Positions 1 through 9,199 of a stretch of 64,000 nt of DNA are shown here, piece by piece. The DNA is from Neoarius graeffei (Eukaryota > Chordata > Actinopteri > Siluriformes > Ariidae), in the NCBI RefSeq assembly GCF_027579695.1, contig NC_083571.1, positions 33,274,443-33,338,442 on the forward strand, given 5' to 3'. Each line of letters starts with the position of its first letter. Positions within the stretch are counted from its first letter, which is position 1. A model generated the notes under the pieces. The model ran no database searches. It was not told where the DNA came from and saw nothing but the letters and a program-made list of their open reading frames with translations. The position numbers and the translations under genes were made by a program.

Positions 1-277
1 GAGAACATTTTGCCCCAGATAATCTTTGAACCTCTCTCTGGGTTTATCCCAATGAAACTGCAAACACAGCAGTATAGCAAGTATAGAGCAATGATAATTT
101 GGTGACAAGTGAAATGAGGCATGCAAAGAACATAAAGAAAGTTAGATTTAAGGAACAAGGTGTCTTACCTCTGAATGAACTCAGTACAAGAGGTTGCTCC
201 TGTACTGTAAACAGAACATGTAGTGCACTGTGAACAAAGTTGTAAGTCCATTCAGGAAAAATCTTGGAAGACCAAAC

Positions 278-400
278 CAGTGTTGGGATAACGAATTGCA
301 AAGTAACATCTTGCAGTCATTTCATTACTTTTCTGCATAACAAAGTAAAGTAACACATTACAGTTCAAATTTGTTACTGGATTATTGTCTAAAAAAGGTC
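278..400. repeat. possible MITE terminus (CAGTGTTGGG type)
   Basis: The stretch starts with CAGTGTTGGGATAACG and continues with repeated AAAGTAAC / CATTAC words. Such words are common at the ends of small fish DNA elements. I found no matching second end or target duplication nearby, so this is a weak call. Confidence 0.3.
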
Positions 401-465
401 TATTCTTTTCTACAAACTAAAAGGAATATGTGTAGAATTTTGTCATATTCTTTTCTACATCTTCA

Positions 466-540
466 AAATGCTTTCTATTCGATCATATTTCCCTCTGTTC
501 TCTTATAATATACTCTATTATATTGTCCTAATGTCTATCC

Positions 541-571
<31 letters not shown>

Positions 572-705
572 GTCATGCTGTCTTCTGTTCTGTGCACATG
601 CACTCTATTCTCTATGTTCTATCTTAATATATACTAATTTGTCATATTCTATTCTCTCCTAAGTTATCCTACTCTATCCTATTCTATTCTCTGTTTCTAT
701 CCATA
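466..705. repeat. degenerate TCTAT/ATT simple repeat
   Basis: A low-complexity region built from imperfect TCTAT/TTCTA pentamers with a pure (ATT)n run near 540-570. ORFs across it are leucine/serine-rich artefacts. Confidence 0.75.
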
Positions 706-1136
706 ATGCATTACAGTGCCATTCCTACTGTAGGTCTGGGTATGACTTTAAACTGCAACTGGTGGCGAGTCTCAGGTCCAGGAGGACTTGAGTATTGGGG
801 AAAGTGGAGTTACCCCTTAATCACCATTGCTCCCAGGTCCATTCTGACCTGGAGTGGTAGCACCTGCCTGGGTTCCAGCTATGGGTTAAATAGTGCATCA
901 CCAATAAGGTGCTGGCAGTAGGGTGCTTTTTGGTGCATTGTGGCAGATGAACCCAACAGGGTCAATGGCACACCACCTGATGGCATGCGGAAGAGCCACT
1001 CAAATGGCCAACGGATGGCATCACTCAGCAAGTCAGTTGTCACTGTGGGGCAACTACCATACCCGTCAGGTCTTTGGCACTTATGTGCACCACTTGGTAT
1101 CAGGTCTGGGGTTCTGGAGAGACAACACGATGGGGG
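706..1136. other. unassigned moderately GC-rich sequence
   Basis: About 430 bp with no simple repeats and overlapping short ORFs on both strands. None shows a motif I recognise. It ends at the target duplication of the SINE at 1150. It could be a fragment of an older repeat or unique intergenic DNA. Confidence 0.3.
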
Positions 1137-1149
1137 CACAACATTATTT

Positions 1150-1530
1150 CATTCATTCATTCATTCATTATCTCTAGCCGCTTTATCCTTCTACAGGGTC
1201 GCAGGCAAGCTGGAGCCTATCCCAGCTGACTACGGGCGAAAGGCGGGGTACACCCTGGACAAGTCGCCAGGTCATCACAGGGCTGACACATAGACACAGA
1301 CAACCATTCACACTCACATTCACACCTACGGTCAATTTAGAGTCACCAGTTAACCTAACCTGCATGTCTTTGGACTGTGGGGGAAACCGGAGCACCCGGA
1401 GGAAACCCACGCGGACACGGGGAGAACATGCAAACTCTACACAGAAAGGCCCTCGCCGGCCCCGGGGCTCGAACCCAGGACCTTCTTGCTGTGAGGCGAC
1501 AGCGCTAACCACTACACCACCGTGCCGCCC
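1150..1530 (-). mobile_element. tRNA-derived SINE (family A), full length, with TSD
   Basis: A complete copy in reverse orientation. The tRNA-like head (box A around TGTAGTGGTTAGC, box B GGTTCGAGCC) lies at the right end. The (CATTC)n tail lies at the left. A perfect 13 bp target duplication, CACAACATTATTT, flanks it at 1137-1149 and 1531-1543, which shows insertion by target-primed reverse transcription. The family resembles the catfish Mermaid/Merman type from memory; that name is not verified. Confidence 0.92.
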
Positions 1531-1543
1531 CACAACATTATTT

Positions 1544-1935
1544 GTCTTACCTTACTGTGCAAGGCGCTTCATGAGGAAAGGAGAATAAGTCTGGTGTGCT
1601 CTGGTGTGGGCCTCGCAGCCTATCTGTGTTTCTGCGCATCCTAATGAAGCAGTCATCATCACTAGTGATGGACAGCCGATGATGAGTGGATTATTGAAGT
1701 GTCCTTTCCTGAAATTACCCATGCCTTATCAATGCATTTTTTTGTACTGTTGAATATTTAAATTTAATTTATTAAAAGGATATTTCTGGTCCTGGGCTAA
1801 GCTGGCATGTTTATTTTTGTCACTGGTCAGAAATGTGAATTCATGATGAATGAGGCTGCTCTTTTTTGAGTAGCAAGATGTGAAACGCATGCGTGCTTAG
1901 GCTGAGATAGAGGTACAGTTATTATAGAGTTTAAT
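1544..1935. other. no recognisable feature
   Basis: AT-rich sequence between the SINE target duplication and the BED-finger ORF. It may be the 5' part of the element that encodes that ORF, but I see no terminal repeat. Confidence 0.4.
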
Positions 1936-1962
1936 TTGAGTCACAGATCAGGGAATAGAAAC

Positions 1963-2247
1963 ATGGAAAAAGAGACAAGGGCTTCAATCACCGGAGATAC
2001 TTTCATTATTTTCAGTTTACTGGACAGAAAGACAAATATTTCTGTGAAATGTAAGCTATGTCCAGGTGAGAAACGCCTTTCTATTGCTGCAAATTCAGTG
2101 AGCAACCTGTCCAAACACCTATTGAGGTTGCATGGTTGCACAAAGCTGGTGGCGAAAGATCCTCAGGTCAACCATACTGACGGAGAGACTCAGAGTGTCC
2201 CAGCACCACCTGAAGAGGCTAAACTTGATTTACGTCCAGAAGTGCAT
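1963..2247 (+). pseudogene. BED-type zinc finger ORF fragment (hAT transposase N-terminus), broken by an insertion
   Basis: The ATG at 1963 opens a reading frame with a BED-like finger: a CKLC pair followed by SNLSKHLLRLH, giving Cys-x2-Cys...His-x4-His spacing. BED fingers of this form start many hAT transposases and their domesticated ZBED relatives. The frame runs through an acidic linker and stops exactly where the inverted-repeat element at 2248 begins. Beyond that element (4476 on) the frame would continue for about 20 codons before the next Tc1 insertion. So this is the N-terminus of a transposase gene cut by later insertions, not a working gene. An old host ZBED gene fragment is the alternative. 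Confidence 0.6.
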
Positions 2248-2929
2248 TAGTCCGGGAGCCAAAGGCCCAAATTTGGCTGAACCTGGCTTCGTCAGTTAAA
2301 GTTTTTTTTTTTGCTGTTTGTTGTTGTCCAAGGTCTACTCATTAAGATAAGAGAGGGTGCCCGGTGATATCCCTTGGGCAATTCCGGATATTGGCCCTTT
2401 ATTGTTGGATGTGCTGCAGTCATAGCCTAAATTCTGACATTTTGACATTCTTCACTTTATGTTCACCAAAGTCTATATATCATACTTATTTTTGTGTTTG
2501 TTAACATAATAGGATGAGTTTAAGGCCTGGGGGTGGGGTTCCAGCCATGGTTGGGGGTGTGGCCATGCAATTGGGGGCGGGGCTTATACCAAAAAGCCCT
2601 TTATTACTCTATTACTTTGGTTGTTAATGCGAGCCTTAAATTATTAGGCATACACTCCATTGTCATCCTTGTGTTTACTTCTGCAGGGGCATATGAGGGA
2701 CACAATTAGCTAATTCAAGCCAACTTGTGTAGCTATCTTGCTAACTCTGTCAATCACACTGCCCCCAAAAGATCACAGCACGCATAAGCTAAGCAGAGAA
2801 ACTATTTGACTGTAATCATGAAAGAGCAGTGACATGTACTCACTGCTCACCAGTGAATTAGACCCATAGTTTCACAACACTGGCTAGCACACCCAACTCT
2901 CACCTAGTAAATGCTAGTCACTGATTTTT

Positions 2930-3345
2930 TTAAGCTAATACATTAAGCTAATAGATTGCTTATTTTAATGATATTGACTGTTGAAATAGTAATGTCCCTG
3001 GTTCCCTAGTAAAATTCATGGCATTGTCCCCGATTATCATCTCAAAAGTCTGTTAACCTTACCCTCACCCCCACTCCAAACCACACTGCTTGTGGACTGA
3101 GAGTCATGTGCACTAGCCAGTCCACTGACTAGCACGACTTTTAAAATGTTGGGCAGTAAGGTTTCCTTAAGCTAATACATTAAGCTAATAGATTGCTTAT
3201 TTTTACGATATTGACTGTTGAAATAGTAATGTTCCTGGTTCCCTAGTAAAATTCAGGGCATTGTCCCCGATTCACCCCCACTCCAAACCACACTGCTCTT
3301 CCACTGACTAGCATGACTTTTAAAACGTTGGGGAGTAAGGTTTAC
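2930..3345. repeat. tandem duplication, about 240 bp unit
   Basis: A block starting with AAGCTAATACATTAAGCTAA at about 2930 recurs from about 3170. Both copies contain TTGACTGTTGAAATAGTAAT, the phrase TTCCCTAGTAAAATTCA and CCCCCACTCCAAACCACACT. The second copy lacks a segment of the first. It lies wholly inside the element at 2248-4475. Confidence 0.85.
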
Positions 3346-3729
3346 TTAACATTCTCCTCTGTACTAGCTGGCATCCAGTACATAAGCATATTTTTACAGA
3401 CACTAAGCAATGGCAAAGGGTTTAGAGGGTTTTATTTTTCATCTGAACTCTTAGTTCTTTCCTTAAATAGTTTTTGTGTTTTGTGTGTGTGTGTTTGCAT
3501 ACTGTATGTAATTATTTTACATAATTATTGCTCATTAGTGTGTGTGCATGTGTATGTGTGCGCGTGTGCATGCATGCATGCACGTACATGCTTTATGTAC
3601 TGTAGTTCTTGTATCAAAATTGTTAATTTTGCAAATTTATGAAAGGGTCAATTACACGTTTGACTAATTTGAATGACAGTAAAGCGTGAATACTGTACAG
3701 CCAATTTGGTTAATTGAAAATCAGTATCT

Positions 3730-4130
3730 TTTGCTATTCTTGTGTGTGTGTGCGCATGCTGTATATGCCATTTTGCATGCTTGATATATTGCATACTGTA
3801 GTTTTACATAGTGGATCACTGGTGTGAGTGTATATGCATGCTGTATATAGTTCTATTGCATGCTGTATACAGTTCTTTTACATAGTGGATCACTGGTGTG
3901 AATGTATATGCATGCTGTATATATTTCTATTTCATGCTGTATATACAGTAGTTCTTTTACATAGTGGATCACTGGTGTGAGTGTATGCATGCTGTATATA
4001 GTTCGTTTACATAGTGGATCATTGGTGTGAGTGTATGCATGCTGTATATAGTTCTTTTACATAGTTATTGGTCATTAGTGTGTGTGTGTGCATGCTGTAT
4101 AGTTCTTACATAGATATTGATCATTATTTT
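3730..4130. repeat. minisatellite with TACATAGTGGATCACTGGTG core
   Basis: About six irregular units share TTTTACATAGTGGATCA, a TGGTGTGAGTGTAT block and GCATGCTGTATATAGTTC. Spacing varies from about 55 to 80 bp. It is internal to the element at 2248-4475. Confidence 0.85.
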
Positions 4131-4797
4131 GTATTAACTGTAGAGTTTATGTAATTTGGAAAAGTCATGAAAGGGTTAATTAATCCACATTTGATGTATT
4201 TGAATGACAAATATAGAGAAAAATGTGAATACCTATCAGATACAGCCAACTTGGTGCATTTAATATCAGTATTTACACTGATATTATTTTTTTTGTATTT
4301 TCTTCCATTATTTGGGCGTATAGGGCATTAAAGGGTTAATATATTAAATTGCCCAAGGGATATCACCGGGCACCCTCTTAAATCTTGAAGAGCTACCTCA
4401 AATCTATAAGATAAAGCAAAAAAAAAAAAAACTTCAACCAAAAATTCCGGGTCCGACCCCATGGCTCCCGGACTACATGTGACACAGGGACAGATTAACA
4501 GCAACGTATACAGTGGAGGAAATTGTTTCTATATTAGTGAATCTTAAAAAAAAAAAATTACAATATCATGAAAAAGTTCAATATTTTCCATCAGTTATTT
4601 AAGAAAATGAAAATTTAATATATACTAGACTCATTACATGTAAGCTAAAATGTTTCAAGCATTTTTTAATTTTAATTTTGATAATCATGGCTGACAGTGC
4701 TAAAAAAAATCTCAGAATCTTAGAATTTTTGAGTTTGAGTAGAACAGTATAAATACCCTTTATCTCTCAATCTAGTTCAGTACATGCAACCACAATC

Positions 4798-5745
4798 ATG
4801 GGGAAGACTGCTGACTTGACAGTTGTCCAGAAGACGATCATTGACACCCTCCGCAAGGAGGGTAAGCCACAGAAGTTCATTACTGAAAAAGCAAGCTGGA
4901 AAAGGTGCACAAGCAACAGGGATGACTGCAGCCTTGAGAGGATTGTGAAGAAAAGTCGATTCAAGAACTTGGGAGGGCTTCACAAGGAGTGGACTGAGGC
5001 TGGTGTCAGTGCATCAAGAGCCACCACACACAGGCATCTTCAGGAAAGGGGCTACAACTGTCTCATTCCTATTATCAAGCCACTCCTGAACCAGAGAAGA
5101 CATCAGAAGTGTTTTACCTGGGCTAAGGAGAGAAAGAACTGGACTGATGCTCTGTGGTCCAAATTCCTCTTTTCAGATGAAAGCATATTTTGCATTTCAT
5201 TTGGAAATCAAGGTCCTAGAGTCTGGAGGAAGAGTGGAGAGGCACAAAATCCAAGGTGTTTGAAGTCCAGTGGGAAGTTTCTGCAGTTTGTGATGATCTG
5301 GGGTGCCATGTCGTCTGCTGGTGTTGGTCCACTGTGTTTCATGAAGTACAAAATCAACAAAGCCATCTACCAGGAGATTTTAGAGCACTTCGTGCTTCCA
5401 TCTACTGTCAAGCTTTGTGGAGAGGCCATTTTCTTTTTCCAGCAGGACTTAGCACCTGCCCACAGTGCCAAAACTACTCCGAAATGGTTTGCTGACCATG
5501 ATATTACTGTGCTTGACTGGCCAGCCAACTCGCTTGACCTGAACCCCATAGAGAATCTATGGGCTATTGTCAAGAGGAAGATGAGAAATACCCGACCAAA
5601 AAATACACACAAGCTGAAGACAGCTATCAAAGCAACCTGGGCTTCAATAACACCTCAGCAGTGCCACAGGCTGATCATCTCCATGCCACACAGCACTGAT
5701 GCAGTACTTCGTGGTAAAGGAGCCCGAACCAAGTATTGTGTATAA
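4798..5745 (+). pseudogene. Tc1-like transposase, DDE triad present, DNA-binding region deleted
   Basis: An open frame of 315 codons from ATG to TAA. It carries the DD34E catalytic set of the Tc1/mariner family: FSDES, then QQDLAPAHS, then NPIENLW. The N-terminal paired-like helix-turn-helix region is short. About 25 residues expected between the start and the conserved RKRCTSNRDD-type stretch are missing: the frame jumps from KFITEKASW straight into KRCTSNRDDCS. Because DNA-end recognition depends on that region, the protein is unlikely to be active although the frame is open. Its 3' side is followed by SINEs, but the ORF itself is not hit. It lies nearest the left inverted repeat, as is normal for Tc1 elements. 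Confidence 0.88.
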
Positions 5746-5912
5746 ATTAACATACTTTTCAGAAGTTGGACATTTATGCCTTGTAAATCCTTTTTTGATT
5801 GATCTTAGGAAATATTCTAATGATTTGAGATACTGGAGTTCTTATTTTCATGAGCTATGAGTCATAGTCGTCAAAAATGAAAGGAAAAAAGCTTGAAAAT
5901 TTTCACTTTACA

Positions 5913-6288
5913 GTTGCACGGTGATGTAGTGGTTAGCACTGTTGCCTCACAGCAAGAAGGTCCTGGGTTCGAGCCCAACGTCCGGCAAGGGCCTTTTTGT
6001 GTGGAGTTTGCATGTTCTCCCCGTGTCTGCGTGGGTTTCTTCTGAGTGCTCCGGTTTCCCCCACAGTCCAAAGACATGCAGGTTAGGTTAACTGATGGCT
6101 CGAAATTGACTGTAGGTGTGAATGTGAGTGTGAATGGTTGTTTGTCTCTATATGTCAGCCCTGCGATGACCTGGTGACTTGTCCAGGGTATACCGTGCCT
6201 CTCGCCCATAGTCAGCTGGGATAGGCTCCAGCTTGCCTGCGGCCCTGTAGAGCAGGATAAGCAGCTACAGATAATGGATGGATGGATG
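5913..6288 (+). mobile_element. SINE family A, (GGAT)n tail
   Basis: A forward copy with head GCACGGTGATGTAGTGGTTAGC, box B GGTTCGAGCC and a GGATGGATGGATG tail. It is inserted in the 3' part of the Tc1 element. The flanking duplication is only approximate (CTTTAC-like), consistent with an older copy. Confidence 0.9.
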
Positions 6289-6327
6289 AAAGTTTACCTT
6301 TTTGAATTAAATGATGAAAAAATGAAA

Positions 6328-6695
6328 TTCATCTCATTATCTCTAGCCGCTTTATCCTGTTCTACAGGGTCGCAGGCAAGCTGGAGCCTATCCCAGCTGA
6401 CTACGGGCGAAAGGCAGGGTACACCCTGGACAAGTCGCCAGATCATCACAGGGCTGACACATAGACACAGACAACCATTCACACTCACATCTACAGTTAA
6501 TCTAGAGTCACCAATTAACCTAACCTGCATGTCATTGGACTGTGGGGGAAACCAGAGCACCCGGAGGAAACCCATGCAGACACGGGGAGAACATACAAAC
6601 TCTGCACAGAAAGGCCCTCGCTGGCCACAGGGCTCGAACCCGGACCTTCTTGCTGTGAGGCGACAGCACTAACCACTACACCACCGTGCCACCCC
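6328..6695 (-). mobile_element. SINE family A, full length, with TSD
   Basis: A reverse copy with an ATCTCATTATCTCTAGCCGC tail side on the left and a GTGCCACCCC head on the right. AAAATGAAA at 6319-6327 and 6696-6704 forms the target duplication. It is inserted in the same Tc1 element about 40 bp from the previous SINE, in opposite orientation. Confidence 0.9.
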
Positions 6696-6721
6696 AAAAT
6701 GAAAATTTTCGAGATGCACTA

Positions 6722-7430
6722 GTAAGTAAAGGATAATATGCACATGAAATAAAAAGGGGGTACAGTTTCAAACAAAATAAAAATTAAAGTAGGAAGCAAA
6801 TCAGACGCACACATCCACTACTAAATCACAGACACTGGCAGAAACAACACAATCCTGAGAGTTCCAGCTGAATAAATTCAATTAAGTTAGTCATATTTCT
6901 CAGACTGGTATTAAGTGTGCACATGCTGTAGCTTTAATTAGCTTTTAAACTAAAGCTAAAACGGCAGATCAGGGGTCCTTAAAGTGCTTTATCTTTAAAT
7001 CTGTACTATTCTCCCTTTCCAGGTTAAATATAGTAAAGATATAAAAGATGTAGGCTCCTCTTATGTGCTTCCACACCAGCAACAAGAAAAATCCCAGTTT
7101 GTTGCCTTTATTTCTGAGAGTGTAGAGTCACAGTGTCGAAATAAGAGATTAAACCGAGTCGGATCAATTATCTAATTTGTCTCATTAATGTCTAATTTAT
7201 CTGATCAGTGATGCGGAGCTGCTGCAGGCACACAGCTGGTTTCACCACTGGACATCATCTGAACTGATTCTGATTTTTCTGAAGGCACTGACGAACTGAT
7301 AATAAACTTCATCCGTCTCTGAAAGCAGAGAAATGAAGGTGAAGTTCTCACTGCTCATCGCACTGAAACCGACTGTTCGGATTTATTTTCAGCTCAGAGC
7401 AACAGTCCACACTGAGAGTCATGACACCGT
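6722..7430. other. upstream region of the PSD-like gene; no element recognised
   Basis: Mostly AT-rich unique-looking DNA. A 60 bp piece at 7064-7124 (CTTCCACACCAGCAA ... TTTATTTCTGAGAGT) is also found at 29479-29538. GC content rises towards 7430. Confidence 0.45.
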
Positions 7431-7507
7431 GACCACGTGACTCTCCGTATCGCGAGAACATCGGGACTGTCCCGAATGCGCGCTCGAGCACCAGGGAGCC
7501 GCTTCGA

Positions 7508-7515
7508 TGACGTCA
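7508..7515 (+). promoter_or_regulatory. CRE palindrome TGACGTCA in probable promoter
   Basis: A perfect cAMP-response element 122 bp upstream of the PSD-like ATG, inside a short CpG-rich patch (about 7430-7560). CREB/ATF binding is known for this motif in general; its use here is inferred from position. Confidence 0.5.
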
Positions 7516-7636
7516 CTGAACGTTTCGATTCGGAACTGAGCCAATGCGCTTGTGACGTTTGTGGAGGAGGAGCTGCTTTACTATTACAGCCGGTTTCTTA
7601 CTGCGCTTTTGCTTCAGAACGACAGACGAAAATACA

Positions 7637-8650
7637 ATGTCTGAGAAAACATTGCCAGACAGTTATAATGAAAAGGAAGAAATGGCAACAGAGCAGCAAA
7701 CAAACCTCTCCTTGGAGCAGGCAGAAACCTGTTTGAAAGGGAATGACCTTGCCAGGCAGCTCTACCAGGATCAGGAGTTCAGATCTCCAGAGATCATCCA
7801 GCAGCTGAGTGAGGATCCGGAATTAGCCGAGGCAACCGTGAAGGCTTACATGAAGTACTTTACGTTTACATCGAGGTCTCTGGACAAGGCTCTCCGATTG
7901 ATCCTTGGAGTATTTTGGCCAGAGGATGAACCTGAGATTCAGCATCTCCTTTTAACTCACTTTGCTCATCAGTACCTTACGTGTACTGGTCAACCGCTCA
8001 AATTCCAGACAGCAGTGTATCACCTGAGCTCGGCCATGATCAGACTGAATGCTGATCTTAATGGCGGTCACGAAGGTAGGAAAATGACTTGTGAAGAATT
8101 TATAGAGGATGTGAACAGTGTGAGTTGCAAGTTTCCGTATTCTCCGACACACTTGGAGAAGATTTATAAATCGATCGAAGTGAAGCCGATTAATGCGTTC
8201 ATTGTAAAAAGCAGATGTCAGGAAACATCGATTCCAAGGTCTGACAGCACCACTGTCTACAAAACAGGAAATCTCATCTGCAAAAGAGTTATGGATAAGA
8301 ATGGGAGAAAAACCAGAAAGGGCCAGAGAGCATGGAAGCCATTTACTGCAGTTCTAAAAGGCATGGTTTTGCATTTACAAAAAGACGCATCTGATTTGTG
8401 TGAGGCCGACAGCAAGAATGCCATCAGCCTGCATCATGCCGTGGCGTGCCCTGTAGATGACGCAAAGAGGCCCCATGTGCTGTCCCTCAAGACCGCAGAC
8501 TCCAGACTCTTCTACTTCCAGGCCGAGAGTGAAGTTGAGCAGAAATCATGGATTGCGATCATTAACCGCATCGCCGGCCATTACTCTGTTCCTCCATCCA
8601 TTTCTGCTTCACACACCATGGAGACGCATAGTCCTCCAGTCCTACCATAA
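7637..8650 (+). CDS. EFA6/PSD-like protein (Sec7 and PH domains), intronless, probable retrocopy
   Basis: The ATG at 7637 gives 337 residues. Residues about 35-185 match the Sec7 domain of the EFA6 (PSD) group, exchange factors that load GTP on ARF6 at the plasma membrane. NDLARQLYQ opens the domain and LNADLN (137-142) stands for the usual LNTDLH. Glu98 aligns with the catalytic glutamate, though its neighbours changed (EDEPE where the family has MGETQ). Residues about 207-315 form the PH domain (KGMVLHLQKD, NAISLHHAVA, KRPHVLSLKTADSR). Vertebrate PSD genes split this region over many exons, so one continuous exon implies retroposition. The usual C-terminal coiled coil lies beyond the TAA, in the same frame. 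Function is likely but altered. The gene may be active, or a decaying copy cut short by this stop. Confidence 0.8.
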   Translation: MSEKTLPDSYNEKEEMATEQQTNLSLEQAETCLKGNDLARQLYQDQEFRSPEIIQQLSEDPELAEATVKAYMKYFTFTSRSLDKALRLILGVFWPEDEPEIQHLLLTHFAHQYLTCTGQPLKFQTAVYHLSSAMIRLNADLNGGHEGRKMTCEEFIEDVNSVSCKFPYSPTHLEKIYKSIEVKPINAFIVKSRCQETSIPRSDSTTVYKTGNLICKRVMDKNGRKTRKGQRAWKPFTAVLKGMVLHLQKDASDLCEADSKNAISLHHAVACPVDDAKRPHVLSLKTADSRLFYFQAESEVEQKSWIAIINRIAGHYSVPPSISASHTMETHSPPVLP

Positions 8651-8876
8651 TTTCCCAGCATTCCGTCTCGAGAGCACCAGCTTGAGTACTACAAGGACCT
8701 GTTACAGAGGCATTCAGAAGATATCGATTTGTATTTGTCAATGCCTTGTTGTGTTGACTCTTTATTTGTTGATCATCTGTGCAGGAGGTGGCACACTACA
8801 CAAGATATGTGAAAGCATTACAGGAGCTCATTTCAGAAGATGACCCTGAAGAAGGCTCCAGCACCTCAAATTAACA
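8651..8876 (+). other. 3' continuation of the PSD-like gene, with possible small intron
   Basis: After the TAA the same frame reads SREHQLEYYKDLLQRHSED, which fits the coiled coil that follows the PH domain in EFA6 proteins. A stretch ending in TTTGTTGATCATCTGTGCAG resembles an intron end. It is followed by codons for VAHYTRYVKALQELISEDD and a stop near 8873. Either the TAA at 8648 is a premature stop, or splicing bypasses it. Confidence 0.45.
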
Positions 8877-9199
8877 TCAGTATCAAAAAATAAATGAAGA
8901 TCAGATGATACAGTGATGGCTCTGATATAATAGACTTTTGCACTGACATCACATTTATGTTAGCACCCATCGCTACCCTTGTCCTGGGGGACAAGCGAAC
9001 TTTGTTTGCATACTGTTCAAGTACTGAAGACAAGCGAAGATGTCTGAAGAAAACTACAGCTAAAAATGCTCTACTATCAGATTACTCAGATAATCTTTGT
9101 CAGAAAAAAGCAAAGGATAGAGGTATGTGGAAATTAAGGTTTGTTGGTGTTTATGATCTGTACAAAATTCCTTGAAATGCTTGGAGTGACAAGGTAGAT

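Larger units (their letters stand above)
2248..4475. mobile_element. non-autonomous DNA transposon with TAGTCCGGGAGCC inverted repeats
   Basis: The left end TAGTCCGGGAGCCA is mirrored at the right end as TGGCTCCCGGACTA. A second pair of inverted blocks lies further in: GGTGCCCGGTGATATCCC near 2357 and its complement near 4357. The flanks show a 3 bp duplication CAT (2245-2247 and 4476-4478); a TA duplication is an alternative reading. The 2.2 kb interior has no transposase and carries a tandem duplication and a minisatellite. The superfamily is unresolved. A 3 bp TSD would suit PIF/Harbinger-like or CACTA-like elements, but the terminus does not match CACTA. Confidence 0.75.
4537..6719 (+). 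mobile_element. Tc1-like transposon interrupted by two SINEs
   Basis: TA dinucleotides at 4535-4536 and 6720-6721 flank ends that pair as GTGAATCTTAAA (left) and the complement of TTTTCGAGATGCAC (right). The transposase ORF sits near the left end. The 3' untranslated part is split by SINEs at 5913-6288 and 6328-6695. Removing both leaves about 1.4 kb, close to the usual Tc1 size. The right inverted repeat resumes at about 6698. Confidence 0.85.

Noticed and set aside
1183-1588. Recurring proteins with CMSLDCGGNRSTRRKPTRT and related words in many places on both strands
   Set aside because: They are chance translations of SINE family A and occur wherever a copy lies; they are not genes.
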